Source: Betaproteobacteria bacterium (GTDB lineage: Bacteria > Pseudomonadota > Gammaproteobacteria > Burkholderiales > Usitatibacteraceae). From it: DNA of 64,000 nt. Numbering within the stretch: position 1 is the stretch's first letter; the number at the start of each line of letters is the position of its first letter. The stretch is taken from NCBI GenBank assembly GCA_016720855.1, contig JADKJU010000002.1:124001-188000 (forward strand), written 5' to 3'. The translations under genes were made by a program, and so were the position numbers. Shown here piece after piece: positions 8,843-18,178 of the stretch. A model generated the notes under the pieces. It was not told the origin of the DNA and ran no database searches. It was given only the letters and a program-made list of their open reading frames with translations.

Positions 8843-11800
8843 ATGCGAAATCCCGTCGCGCGTTCCTCACGGCTGTTCGCCCTCTTCCTGTTCATGCTCG
8901 CCTGGGGTGAAGCGTGTGCGGGCCTTGGCACCAGTGCCTATGGCACGCTGCCCCTCGCGTTCGAGAAGAACCTGGGGCAGACGGACCGGCAGGTGGAATT
9001 CCTCGCCCGCGGGGCCGGCTTCGTGCTCTTCGTCACCCCCACGCGAGCGGTGTACAAGCTGCAGGGCAATGGCGGCGCGAGCATTGTGCGCATGGAGCTC
9101 GTCGGTGCGCGCAGCGAGGCGCGCGCCCGGGGCGTCGAGCGTCTTGCCGGAGAAAGCCATTACCTCCCGGGCGCCGACCCCGGCGGATGGACCACTCATG
9201 TTCCGCTCTACGGGCGCGTCGAGCTTTCCCAGGTCTATCGCGGCATCGATCTCGCCTATTACGGCAACGCTTCGGAACTCGAGTACGACTTCTCGCTCGC
9301 CCCGGGTGTCGATCCGCAGGCGATCGAGATCGAAGTTGAGGGCGCACGCGATCTCCAGATCGACGACGACGGCCGGCTCCTGGTCCATACGTCATCCGGA
9401 AGCCTGGCGTGGAAGCGCCCTGCCGCCTACCAGGAGAGCGCTGGCGGGAAACGGATGGTCGCTGCCGACTATGTCCTGCGCGCAAGCCATCGCTTCGGAT
9501 TCCGGGTGGGGAACCACGACCGCAGCCTGGCTCTCGTCATCGACCCCATCCTCGCGTATTCCACATTGGCCGGCGGGACCGGGCACGACCACGCTTACGC
9601 CGTTGCGGCCGACGCCACGGAAGCGGCCGTGATCACGGGCGAAACCGCCTCGAGCGATTTTCCGACGACGGCCGGCGCGTACCCGGATGCCGGCGGCGGC
9701 GTCTTCGTCGCCAAGCTGAACGCAGCCGGATCGGCGCTCGTCTATTCGACATTCCTCGGGCCCGGCCGCGGCATGGGGATCGCGCTTCACGGCGGCAATG
9801 CCTACGTGACGGGAGTGGCGCCCGCGTCGTTCCCGGTCACGGCGGGCGCATACAACAATGCGCTGGCTGGCGACAACGTATTCGTCGCGAAGCTCGCACC
9901 CGATGGCTCGGCGCTCGTCTACTCGGCGCTCTTCGGCGCCGGCCTTTCGCAGGGAAGGGCGATCGCGGTCGACTCGACGGGAAATGCATACCTGACGGGC
10001 ACGACGCAGTCCCCGGCCTTCCCGGCGACGGCGAGCGCGTTCCAGCCGACCCGCCCGACCCTCGGCCAGGTCTACCTGGGCGACATCGACGCGTTCTTCG
10101 CGAAGCTCGACGCAAGCGGTTCGTCTCTCCTGTACTCGACCTACCTGGGAAGCACCGAGAATGATTTCGGGGAGGGCATTGCCGTCGATGCGGGCGGCAA
10201 GGCTTACGTTGCGGGAACCACCACCGGCCGCGCCGCGCCGTGGAACGGCTTCCCGGCGGCCGACTCCCCGTTCCCGACCACGGGCGGCGCGTACCAGGCA
10301 GCTTTCACCGGAGGGGCCAGCGCATTCGTCGCCCAGTTCGATCCGGGCGCCACAGGGGCGGCCTCCGTGGTCTATTCGACACTGCTGGGCGGAATCGACG
10401 CGACCGCGCAGGGGCACGGGGTTGCCGTCGACGCTTCGGGAAGCGCCTACGTCACGGGCAGCGCAGGGGCCGGCTTTCCGCTGACATCGGGAGCCTACGG
10501 GGCAGCGTCGCCGGTCGCGGGCGCGTTCGTCACGAAGCTCGACGTATCGGGTTCGATGCTGTCGTACTCGGCGATGGTCGCCGGAGCCGACGGCCGTGCC
10601 ATCGCGCTGGACTCCGCACGCAATGCGATCGTCGCGGGCCTCGTTTCCTCGAGCGCGGATTTCGTTTCGGTCGACCCTGTGGCGGGAGTGACCGGCGCAG
10701 CGCTGTTCCTGACGCGGATCGATGCGGCGGGCGCGACAGCCGCCTACTCCACCCCCATCGACGGCCACGCCAGCGTGCCCCTCGGCGTGGCCGTCGATCC
10801 TTTCGGCTCCGTCTACGTGGCGGGCACCGCCTTCCAGCAGTTCGGCGCGACACCCGGCGCTTACCGGACCGTGCTCGCCGGGGGCACGGACGCGTTCGTG
10901 AGCAAGGTCGTTTCCAACCGGGCTCCGGTAGCGAATGCGGGAGCCGACCAGAGCGTGATCCTCGGCAACTCCGTCACGCTCGATGCGAGCGGATCGTTCG
11001 ATCCCGACGGCGGCAGCCTCACCTATTCATGGCGCGACGCCGGCAACCTCATCGTCGGCACGGGGAGCATCGTGACCCTTCCCTCCGCAGCCCAGGGCGT
11101 TCATGTCTTCACCCTGACGGTGAGCGATGGCATCTACAGCGCATCGGCGTCCGTGCGCATCACCGTCGAGGCGGTGCTGACCATCAACCTGTACGGCACG
11201 TTCACCGGCCGCGTGACTTCGACCGATGGACGCATCGACTGCGATTCCACCGGCGGCCCCGCCTGTTCAGCCCGCTATTCGGCGCCGACCCCGGTCACGC
11301 TCACCGTGACGCAGGGGGCGGACGTCGCCTTCCTGGGATGGATGCCACCGTGCGCCGGGACGGGTCCTTGCCTCGTCACGGTCGACGCCAACGTGGGCGT
11401 GGGCGCGCGGTTCGACGCGAAGATGCAGGCCCTGTCGGTCGTGAACGGGGGCCACGGGACGGTCACTTCAGGGGCGGGTATCAGCTGCGGCGCGACCTGC
11501 TCCACGACGGCGCCTTTCGGTTCGACCGTCTCGCTCACCGCGGTCGCTGATGCGGGCTATCTCTTCGACCAATGGGGCGGAAACTGCAGCGGGCCGGTGC
11601 CGGATTGCTCGCTCACGATGGACGCGGATAAATCCGTCACGGCATCGTTCAGGGCGATCACGCTCGATGCCGTCGCCTTGACGCCGGGCGCCGCCGGCGT
11701 GGCGGTCGGTAGCCAGCGCCGCTACACCGCGACCGCGAACTTCAGCGATGGCGCGGCGCGCCCCGTCAGCGCCGATCATTCGGTGGAAGCCTCGGATACC

Positions 11801-13867
11801 GATGTCTGCGCGATCACCCGCGACGGGACCGTGAAATGCTGGGGGGCGCGCTATCCGATCCCCGTGGCCGTGCCCGCATTCAGGAGTGCGATCGCCCTTT
11901 CCGCCGGCACCGGCAACCTCTGCGCCCTGTTCGCCAATGGGACCGTGAATTGCGAAGGGAACGCGATGGCGTCGATCACGGGCGCCGCGGCGATCGCGGC
12001 GCAAAGCCAGGTCAACTGCGTCCTGGTGGGCGCCGGCTCCCTTCCGCCGCCCGGATCGATTCAGTGCTGGAATGGGGTATCGCCCGCGGCGCCCCTCGTG
12101 ACGGTGAGCGGGATCTCGAATGCCGTGGCCATCGGCGCCGAGGGCGGCAGCGATGCCTGCGCCGTGCTCTCAGACGGATCGGTCAGTTGCTGGACCGGCC
12201 TGGGCGACGCAAGCCCGGGCAGCTCCGTCCCGCAGCGCATTGCCGGAGTCCTCAATGCCACCTCGGTTGCGTTCGGCACTCAGCATGGCTGCGCGCTGAT
12301 TTCCGACGGCACGGTAAGCTGCTGGGGAAACAGCGTGTATGGCCAGGTCGGCAACGGCCACATCTGCCCGGCGGGTGATCCGGATCCGCCGGCGCCCTGC
12401 CTGCCGCGGCGGGGATACACGGTCGTCGAGCCCGACCCGGCCAATCCCGCTGCGAACCGGCCGCTGGCGGACGTGGTGAGCGTCGTCACCGGCGACTACC
12501 ATGCGTGCGCGCTGACTTCGAGCGGGACGGTCAAGTGCTGGGGCCGCGCCAATTCCGGTGGCAGCGCTGTCGACTCGCCGGTGGCCACGACGGTTCCCTC
12601 CCTCACGGCGATCGCGATCGCGGCGGGCGCTTTCACGACCTGCGCCACGCTCGGCGATGGGACGTTGAGGTGCTGGGGGGACCGCGCGTCGGGAGGCCTG
12701 CCGATCCCGCAAGCCACGCTGGTGCCGCAGCCGGTGGCGGGGATGGACAACATCCTCGCCTTGTCGTGGACGAGCTCCGACCCCGCCGTGGCGCGAATGA
12801 CTGCCAACGGCGCTGCGGTCGGCGTCGGAGCGGGCACGGCGACGATCAGCGCGACGAGCGGATCGTCGAGCGCGAGCGTGAGCCTTGCGGTTACTGGAGG
12901 GGCGAACGTCACGACGCGGGCGATCGCGGCAAACGCGGCCGCCCCCGCGGTCACCGTAAGCTTTCCGGGCGTCACGCAATCGGGAACGACCACCCTGGCC
13001 GTCACGGATCCCTGTCCGTTCCCGCCGCCCGCCGGGTTCCAGCTGGGGACTCCCGCAACCTGCCTCGACCTGGCGACGACCGCGGTGTTCACGGCACCCG
13101 CCACCGTCTGCATCGAATACGGCCTGTTCGCTTTCACCGGAACGCCGCAGCTATTCCACTTCCAGGGCGGGGCATGGACGGACGTCACGACCTCCGTGGA
13201 CACCGTCGGCAAGGTCGCGTGCGGCGCCGTGCCGTCGTTCTCGCCCTTCGCGCTGATGGAGCGGTCCGGGCGCAGGCTGCATGCCGATGCCGGACCGGAC
13301 CAGGCCCTCGAATGCAGGAGTCCCCGCGGAACTGCGGTCACGCTCGACGGCTCAGGCTCGTCGCACGGGGCCAACCTGACCTATGTGTGGAAAGGCAGGT
13401 TCGGAACGGCGGAAGGGATGGTCGCGACCGTGACGCTGCCGTTGGGGGAGTCCGAATCCAGGCTCGAGGTGAGCGACGGCGTCGGGAAGTCGCAGGACGA
13501 AGTCAGGATCAGCGTGCGCGATACCCGCGCCCCGGTGATTTCCGCCGCCAAGGCGAACCCATCCGTCCTGTGGCCACCGAATGGCAAGATGGTCCCGGTG
13601 ACGGTGTCGGTATCGGTGGCCGATGTGTGCGATGCGAACGCGCGCTGTCGCATCGAGAAGGTGCAAAGCAACGAGACGTCGGACGTGGATCCACGCGACA
13701 GGTCCTCGTCCGACTGGGAGATCACGGGCGACCTGACGCTGCGCCTTCGGGCGGACCGCTCGGGCCGCGGGAACGGCCGGACTTATTCCATCACGGTCGC
13801 GTGCATCGACGGGTCGCACAACCGCGCGCTGCGCATCGTCGAGGTCACCGTTCCCCACAACCGGTGA
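8843..13867 (+). CDS. Large secreted SBBP beta-propeller protein with RCC1 repeats
   Basis: A 1674-residue exported protein. Residues 1-26 form a signal peptide. It continues with the domain that commonly precedes SBBP repeats (LPLAFEKNLGQTDRQVEFLA, about 30-235) and a run of SBBP seven-bladed-propeller repeats to about 690 (recurrent ALVYSTFLG, GNAYVTG, FVAKL). Next come a PKD-like domain (from about 692, NAGADQSVILGNSVTLDASG), cysteine-containing InlB/Listeria-type repeats (about 860-940), a Big-2-like domain interrupted by RCC1 repeats (C-A-L-x-S-D-G-T-V-x-C-W-G, about 987-1296), and a C-terminal second PKD domain from about 1479. The ATG at 8843 follows AGGGGG. No sorting motif or membrane anchor was seen at the C terminus. 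Function is unknown; surface adhesion or matrix binding is only a guess from the domain types. Confidence 0.9.
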   Translation: MRNPVARSSRLFALFLFMLAWGEACAGLGTSAYGTLPLAFEKNLGQTDRQVEFLARGAGFVLFVTPTRAVYKLQGNGGASIVRMELVGARSEARARGVERLAGESHYLPGADPGGWTTHVPLYGRVELSQVYRGIDLAYYGNASELEYDFSLAPGVDPQAIEIEVEGARDLQIDDDGRLLVHTSSGSLAWKRPAAYQESAGGKRMVAADYVLRASHRFGFRVGNHDRSLALVIDPILAYSTLAGGTGHDHAYAVAADATEAAVITGETASSDFPTTAGAYPDAGGGVFVAKLNAAGSALVYSTFLGPGRGMGIALHGGNAYVTGVAPASFPVTAGAYNNALAGDNVFVAKLAPDGSALVYSALFGAGLSQGRAIAVDSTGNAYLTGTTQSPAFPATASAFQPTRPTLGQVYLGDIDAFFAKLDASGSSLLYSTYLGSTENDFGEGIAVDAGGKAYVAGTTTGRAAPWNGFPAADSPFPTTGGAYQAAFTGGASAFVAQFDPGATGAASVVYSTLLGGIDATAQGHGVAVDASGSAYVTGSAGAGFPLTSGAYGAASPVAGAFVTKLDVSGSMLSYSAMVAGADGRAIALDSARNAIVAGLVSSSADFVSVDPVAGVTGAALFLTRIDAAGATAAYSTPIDGHASVPLGVAVDPFGSVYVAGTAFQQFGATPGAYRTVLAGGTDAFVSKVVSNRAPVANAGADQSVILGNSVTLDASGSFDPDGGSLTYSWRDAGNLIVGTGSIVTLPSAAQGVHVFTLTVSDGIYSASASVRITVEAVLTINLYGTFTGRVTSTDGRIDCDSTGGPACSARYSAPTPVTLTVTQGADVAFLGWMPPCAGTGPCLVTVDANVGVGARFDAKMQALSVVNGGHGTVTSGAGISCGATCSTTAPFGSTVSLTAVADAGYLFDQWGGNCSGPVPDCSLTMDADKSVTASFRAITLDAVALTPGAAGVAVGSQRRYTATANFSDGAARPVSADHSVEASDTDVCAITRDGTVKCWGARYPIPVAVPAFRSAIALSAGTGNLCALFANGTVNCEGNAMASITGAAAIAAQSQVNCVLVGAGSLPPPGSIQCWNGVSPAAPLVTVSGISNAVAIGAEGGSDACAVLSDGSVSCWTGLGDASPGSSVPQRIAGVLNATSVAFGTQHGCALISDGTVSCWGNSVYGQVGNGHICPAGDPDPPAPCLPRRGYTVVEPDPANPAANRPLADVVSVVTGDYHACALTSSGTVKCWGRANSGGSAVDSPVATTVPSLTAIAIAAGAFTTCATLGDGTLRCWGDRASGGLPIPQATLVPQPVAGMDNILALSWTSSDPAVARMTANGAAVGVGAGTATISATSGSSSASVSLAVTGGANVTTRAIAANAAAPAVTVSFPGVTQSGTTTLAVTDPCPFPPPAGFQLGTPATCLDLATTAVFTAPATVCIEYGLFAFTGTPQLFHFQGGAWTDVTTSVDTVGKVACGAVPSFSPFALMERSGRRLHADAGPDQALECRSPRGTAVTLDGSGSSHGANLTYVWKGRFGTAEGMVATVTLPLGESESRLEVSDGVGKSQDEVRISVRDTRAPVISAAKANPSVLWPPNGKMVPVTVSVSVADVCDANARCRIEKVQSNETSDVDPRDRSSSDWEITGDLTLRLRADRSGRGNGRTYSITVACIDGSHNRALRIVEVTVPHNR

Positions 13868-13914
13868 CCTCGCGCCCGGGCCCGCAGGCGCAAACCCGGG
13901 TAACCTTCGCCTTC

Positions 13915-14559
13915 ATGGACCGACAGCCGCTCGATATCGCCTTCGTCTCCGACGTCGCCTGCCCCTGGTGCGCGATCGGCCTGTATGCGCTGGACATCGC
14001 GCTCAATCGCCTGCAGGGCGAGATCGACGCGAAGCTGCACTTCGAGCCATTCGAGCTGAACCCGGACATGGGAAGCGAGGGCGACGAGGTCGTGCCGTAC
14101 CTCGCGCGCAAGTACGGAATCACGCCAGAGCAGGTGGCGCAGAACCAGGCACGGCTGCGCGAACGCGGTGCGGCGGTGGGATTTGCCTTCGCGCCGCGCG
14201 TCCACGTGTGGAATACCTTCAACGCCCATCGCCTGCTGCATTGGGCCGGGCTGGAAGGCCGTGGCAGCGAACTCAAGCATGCGCTGCTGCGGGCGTACCA
14301 CGGCGAGGGCCGCAACCCGGGCGCGCCGGAGGTGCTCGTCGAGCTGGCCGCGAACGTCGGGCTCGACGCGCAGCGCGCGCAGGCAATCGCGGCTGGCGAC
14401 ACGTACGCCGCCGAAGTGCGCGAGCGGGAGGCCCATTGGCAGAAAAGAGGGATCCACGCCGTGCCCTCGATCATCGTCAACGACCGGCACCTGATCCAGG
14501 GCGGGCAGCCGCCAGAGGAGTTCGAGCGGGCGCTGCGCGAGATCGCCCGCGCCCCCTAG
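13915..14559 (+). CDS. DsbA-family (FrnE-like) oxidoreductase
   Basis: Thioredoxin-fold protein of 214 residues, with C16-P-W-C19 directly after the first strand (IAFVSDVACPWCAIGLYALD). It resembles the FrnE / 2-hydroxychromene-2-carboxylate isomerase branch of the DsbA family, and the cis-proline region VPSIIVNDRHLIQGGQ is present. There is no signal peptide, so it should act in the cytoplasm. The frame is open far upstream through the beta-propeller gene; the ATG at 13915 puts the first strand at the expected place. Its substrate is unknown. Confidence 0.87.
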   Translation: MDRQPLDIAFVSDVACPWCAIGLYALDIALNRLQGEIDAKLHFEPFELNPDMGSEGDEVVPYLARKYGITPEQVAQNQARLRERGAAVGFAFAPRVHVWNTFNAHRLLHWAGLEGRGSELKHALLRAYHGEGRNPGAPEVLVELAANVGLDAQRAQAIAAGDTYAAEVREREAHWQKRGIHAVPSIIVNDRHLIQGGQPPEEFERALREIARAP

Positions 14560-14704
14560 CCCGCTCTTCGCTTCAGCGCGCGCCATCCCGGACCGGATCG
14601 GGTATCGGGTCGCGGCGGGTACCGCTGATCTCGTGACTCCATGTACCCTACGGCTTGCCGTCAGTCGGAGGCTTCGAGGTACGCCGGCCGCAAGCGAGAA
14701 AGCA

Positions 14705-14908
14705 ATGTCCACGTCCCTGCTTATCTTCGGTGTGCTGTTCAGCGCGATCGGGCTCGGCTATTTCTTGTACGGCAAGAAGCAGCGTTCCGTGGTGCCGCTG
14801 TTGTGTGGTCTTGCGCTCATGGTTGTTCCTTACTTCATTTCCAGCACCACGCTGCTGGTTGTCGTCTGTACCGTGTGTTCAGCCATTCCATACTTTGTGA
14901 GACTCTGA
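14705..14908 (+). CDS. Small two-helix membrane protein
   Basis: A 67-residue protein with two or three hydrophobic segments (STSLLIFGVLFSAIGLGYFL, then VVPLLCGLALMVVPYFI and TLLVVVCTVC) and a KKQR loop. The ATG at 14705 gives a clean N terminus; upstream codons in the frame look non-coding. Similar short proteins are sometimes labelled amino acid transport protein without functional support. It precedes the potassium-channel group on the same strand. Real but of unknown function. Confidence 0.65.
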   Translation: MSTSLLIFGVLFSAIGLGYFLYGKKQRSVVPLLCGLALMVVPYFISSTTLLVVVCTVCSAIPYFVRL

Positions 14909-14945
14909 GCCATGCCCACTTCAAGCCGAAATCCCCGCGCTCATC

Positions 14946-15464
14946 GTGTTGATGCGGCAGTTTTGCGCGGAGCCGGATTGTGCGCTTGACCGACGATGCT
15001 CGGAGGCACGAGTCGAGCAGCTTCTCACCAATGAGGCGCTCGGGAGCAGGGGAAGTTCCTTTCATTCGTCGGGACGCATTCAAGGGGTGCTGGCGTTGAT
15101 CAAACCTGGAGAGGGCGTGGATCCGCGCGTACTGAGACGAAATTTCATGGCCGGGCTGCTCGTCGGGTTGCGGGTGGTATGGCCCATCCTGTCGGCATTG
15201 CTCGCCATGATGGCGCTGGTTGGACTGGTTGTCGGCATGCTCGAAGGCTGGTCGGTGCAGGAATCGATCTACTTCTCCTACGTGACGGGGCTGACGATCG
15301 GCTATGGAGATCTCGCGCCCAAGACCCTGCTTGCGCGCACGCTTGCAATTCTTATCGGCGCATGCGGCATCCTGCTGACGGCACTGATCGCAGCGGTCGC
15401 CGTGAAGGCGCTCACGGTCGCGCGGGACGACCCATCCGGGCCGCAAGAAGACGATGCGCGCTGA
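14946..15464 (+). CDS. Two-helix potassium channel protein
   Basis: Ion_trans_2-type potassium channel. A first membrane helix (VVWPILSALLAMMALVGLVV) is followed by a pore loop with the selectivity filter TIGYGD at about 117-122 and a second helix (TLAILIGACGILLTALIAAV). The start is uncertain. The longest frame begins with a GTG at 14946 and has a cysteine-rich N terminus that does not look like channel sequence. A GTG at 15117 just after GGAGAGG, or the ATG at 15147, gives a compact protein of about 106-116 residues. It is the first of two channel genes in a row before a Kef-type antiporter. Confidence 0.8.
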   Translation: MLMRQFCAEPDCALDRRCSEARVEQLLTNEALGSRGSSFHSSGRIQGVLALIKPGEGVDPRVLRRNFMAGLLVGLRVVWPILSALLAMMALVGLVVGMLEGWSVQESIYFSYVTGLTIGYGDLAPKTLLARTLAILIGACGILLTALIAAVAVKALTVARDDPSGPQEDDAR

Positions 15465-15554
15465 CGCGTCGTTCAACCGGACCGGGTACGCCGGCAAGCG
15501 GTGCGTCCTCCGAGATGACGAACCAAGGCAATGCAAACCAGGGGAGAGGTGACG

Positions 15555-16247
15555 ATGGCTATCGATGCCACGCGCGACGCGCTGTCGCACATTTTCTACC
15601 AGCGCTGTTTCTGGCTGTTCGTCGTCCTGATCGTTCTCATCGTCGCGGTGTCGTTCGTCCCGGCAAACGATCATGGCCGCCTGGTGGTGAACGGTGTCAA
15701 CATTCTCGTCCTCATCACGACGGTGGCCGCTGTCGGCCGCACGACACTGTCATTCGTCATTGCGCTGTTACTCGCCGTCCCTGCCGTGTGGTTCCAGTAC
15801 GTCGGCCTCTGGCACGACAGCGACATCGATCTGGCGGGATCGTGGATGTTCAGCGCCGCGCTCTTTTTCGCCGCCATCGCGTATCTGCTTCGCTACGTTT
15901 TCCAGCCCAGGGTCATGACGCAGGACAAGCTGTTCGGCGCAGCGGCTGCCTATCTCATGATCGGCCTGTTCTGGGCGTACCTCTACGCGATCGTCGGATT
16001 CATCTATCCCCTGTCGTACATGATCCTCGGGCAACCGGGGCAGCTCGTCTATGCCGATGCGCTGTACCTGAGCATGACCGTGCTCACCAGCACGGGCTTC
16101 GGGGACGTGACGCCGCTCACGCGCCCGGCGCGCGGCATATGCATGGTCGAGCAGATTGCCGGGGCTCTGTTCATCGCGATACTCATCGCCCGCCTGGCCG
16201 GGGTCTACCCGCCGCGGGAGAGCTACGTCGACGACAAGGCGGCGTAA
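15555..16247 (+). CDS. Potassium channel family protein
   Basis: A 230-residue membrane protein with several helices and a C-terminal pore module. The filter-like sequence TSTGFGDVTP (about 179-188) lies between two helices, as in potassium channels. The start at 15555 follows GGGGAGAGG. The N-terminal part has four or so helices (WLFVVLIVLIVAVSF, NILVLITTVAAVG and others). The filter has F for the usual Y. Directly upstream is a smaller two-helix channel and downstream a Kef-type antiporter, so a role in potassium balance is likely. Confidence 0.85.
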   Translation: MAIDATRDALSHIFYQRCFWLFVVLIVLIVAVSFVPANDHGRLVVNGVNILVLITTVAAVGRTTLSFVIALLLAVPAVWFQYVGLWHDSDIDLAGSWMFSAALFFAAIAYLLRYVFQPRVMTQDKLFGAAAAYLMIGLFWAYLYAIVGFIYPLSYMILGQPGQLVYADALYLSMTVLTSTGFGDVTPLTRPARGICMVEQIAGALFIAILIARLAGVYPPRESYVDDKAA

Positions 16248-16403
16248 GCTGCCACCAATCGAGCCATCCCCGCCGATTCGCCGGGCAGTGCTCGACAAGC
16301 TGATATTGCGCTTCGGTGATTTCCATTCCCGCGGCATCTCACGGAACTGATCGTCGGCGTTTACAGGCCGCAGGTCGCCAGGCTTTCACGGTGAATCACG
16401 GAC

Positions 16404-18110
16404 ATGATGGAATATCTGGTTCAAATCATCCTGCTTCTGTCCGTGGCGATCACCGTCGTGGTCATCTTTCAGCGCCTGCATATCCCGACCAGCCTGGGAT
16501 ATCTGCTGGTGGGGATCATGCTCGGGCCGCACACGATCGGGCCGGTCGTTTCGATGCCGGAGCTGGAAACGCTCGCGGAATTCGGTGTCGTGTTTCTGCT
16601 GTTCACCATTGGACTCAATTTCTCCCTGCCTCAACTGCACGCGCTGCGACACCAGGTTCTCGGGCTGGGCACCGGGCAGGTCGTGTTCACCACCCTGGGG
16701 GTTGGGGCGGTGGTGTGGCTCGCGGGCCTGCCGGTTGCGGCCGCGTTCGTGTTCGGCGCCGCTTTCGCGCAATCTTCCACGACGATCATTGCCAGCCTGC
16801 TCACCGAGCATGGCGAGGAAGACACTCAGCATGGCCGCCTTGGGCTCGCGATGTCGGTTTTCCAGGACGTCACGGCTGTTCCATTTCTCGTGGTCATACC
16901 CGTGCTGGGTGTGGCGGTCACGGCGGATGTACTGGGGGGCAGGCTGGGCCTGGCCCTTGCCAAGGCCGTGCTCGCCTTCGCGCTGGTCTTCTTTGCGGGG
17001 CGCTGGTTGCTGCGTCCGTTGTTCCATGTGATTGCCGAACGCAGATCGGTCGAGATGTTCACCCTGGCCGTGCTGCTGGTCGCCTTGCTCGCCGCCTGGA
17101 TCACAAACAGCCTGGGCTTGTCGCTGGCATTCGGAGGGTTTCTTGCCGGAATGATGCTGGGCGAAACGGAGTTTCGCCACCAGGTGGAGTCCAGCATCAG
17201 CCCGTTTCGGGATGTGTTGCTGGGCCTGTTCTTTATCGGCATCGGCATGCGCTTCAATCCGGCGGCGATACCCCCCATCTGGCACTGGGCCGTGCTGGGC
17301 GCCCTGCTCATTGTCACGAGCAAGACACTGATCGTTGCCGGCATGGTGCGCAGGGCCGGAGTCGATGCCCGGATGTCGTGGCGTACCGGATTGATGTTGA
17401 GTGTGGGCGGCGAATTCGGGCTCGCGCTCATCGCCATTGCGCTCGAGTCCGGCGTGATCGACATGCAGTTGGGTCAAATCGCGATAAGCGCCGTGCTGCT
17501 GTCGATGATTGCCGGCGCCCTGCTGATTCATTTCAATGGCGCGATAGCGGCCTGGCTCGTCAGAGCGCCTCGCGCAACGGCTCACGTTACTGCGGAATTG
17601 CCGGAGGCCGCCAGGCAGCAGGTGGTGATCGGCGGTTACGGGCGCGTGGGCCACACCATCGCCGTGCTATTGCACGCAAGCGGCATTCCCTTTGTTGCCT
17701 TCGACACCGATCCGAAGCGGGTGGCCCAGGGACGGGCGGATCGGCATGCGGTCTGGTTCGGCGACATCGCCGACCCCGGATTGCTTTCCGCGATCCATGT
17801 GGAAAGGGCTGCTCTGGTCGTGATAGCCGTTGACAGACCGGAGACCGCGCTGGGCGCGATGTCGTATATAAACAGAACCTGTCCGCAGGTGCCTGTCATC
17901 GTGCGCGCACGGGATCTCGAGACCAGTACGCGCCTGCTTGCCGCCGGTGCCGCCCACGCCTATCCGGAAGCGATTGAATCGAGTCTGCGCCTGGGCGCCA
18001 CCGCGCTGAAAATGCTCAATGTAAGGAGCGATGAAATCGACGAAATGGTTCAAGGCGTGAGAGACAGGGGTTATCAGCCCGTTCTGGATAATGAGACAGG
18101 CAAACCGTAA
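16404..18110 (+). CDS. Kef/YbaL-type cation:proton antiporter with TrkA-N domain
   Basis: Monovalent cation:proton antiporter-2 family, 568 residues. About twelve hydrophobic segments (1-390) form the exchanger core, with FQDVTAVPFLVV and SVGGEFGLAL in the expected places. A cytosolic RCK/TrkA-N nucleotide-binding domain starts near residue 410 (VIGGYGRVGHTIAVLL). There is no TrkA-C domain after it. The combination matches Escherichia coli YbaL/KefB-type potassium efflux systems. The universal stress protein gene follows by 68 bases on the same strand and may be co-regulated. Confidence 0.9.
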   Translation: MMEYLVQIILLLSVAITVVVIFQRLHIPTSLGYLLVGIMLGPHTIGPVVSMPELETLAEFGVVFLLFTIGLNFSLPQLHALRHQVLGLGTGQVVFTTLGVGAVVWLAGLPVAAAFVFGAAFAQSSTTIIASLLTEHGEEDTQHGRLGLAMSVFQDVTAVPFLVVIPVLGVAVTADVLGGRLGLALAKAVLAFALVFFAGRWLLRPLFHVIAERRSVEMFTLAVLLVALLAAWITNSLGLSLAFGGFLAGMMLGETEFRHQVESSISPFRDVLLGLFFIGIGMRFNPAAIPPIWHWAVLGALLIVTSKTLIVAGMVRRAGVDARMSWRTGLMLSVGGEFGLALIAIALESGVIDMQLGQIAISAVLLSMIAGALLIHFNGAIAAWLVRAPRATAHVTAELPEAARQQVVIGGYGRVGHTIAVLLHASGIPFVAFDTDPKRVAQGRADRHAVWFGDIADPGLLSAIHVERAALVVIAVDRPETALGAMSYINRTCPQVPVIVRARDLETSTRLLAAGAAHAYPEAIESSLRLGATALKMLNVRSDEIDEMVQGVRDRGYQPVLDNETGKP

Positions 18111-18178
18111 GATGTTTCATCGGCTGCGGAAGTCGTCGAGTACGAAGCCCGCTCCATGAAAAAGGGAAGTCCATCGGG

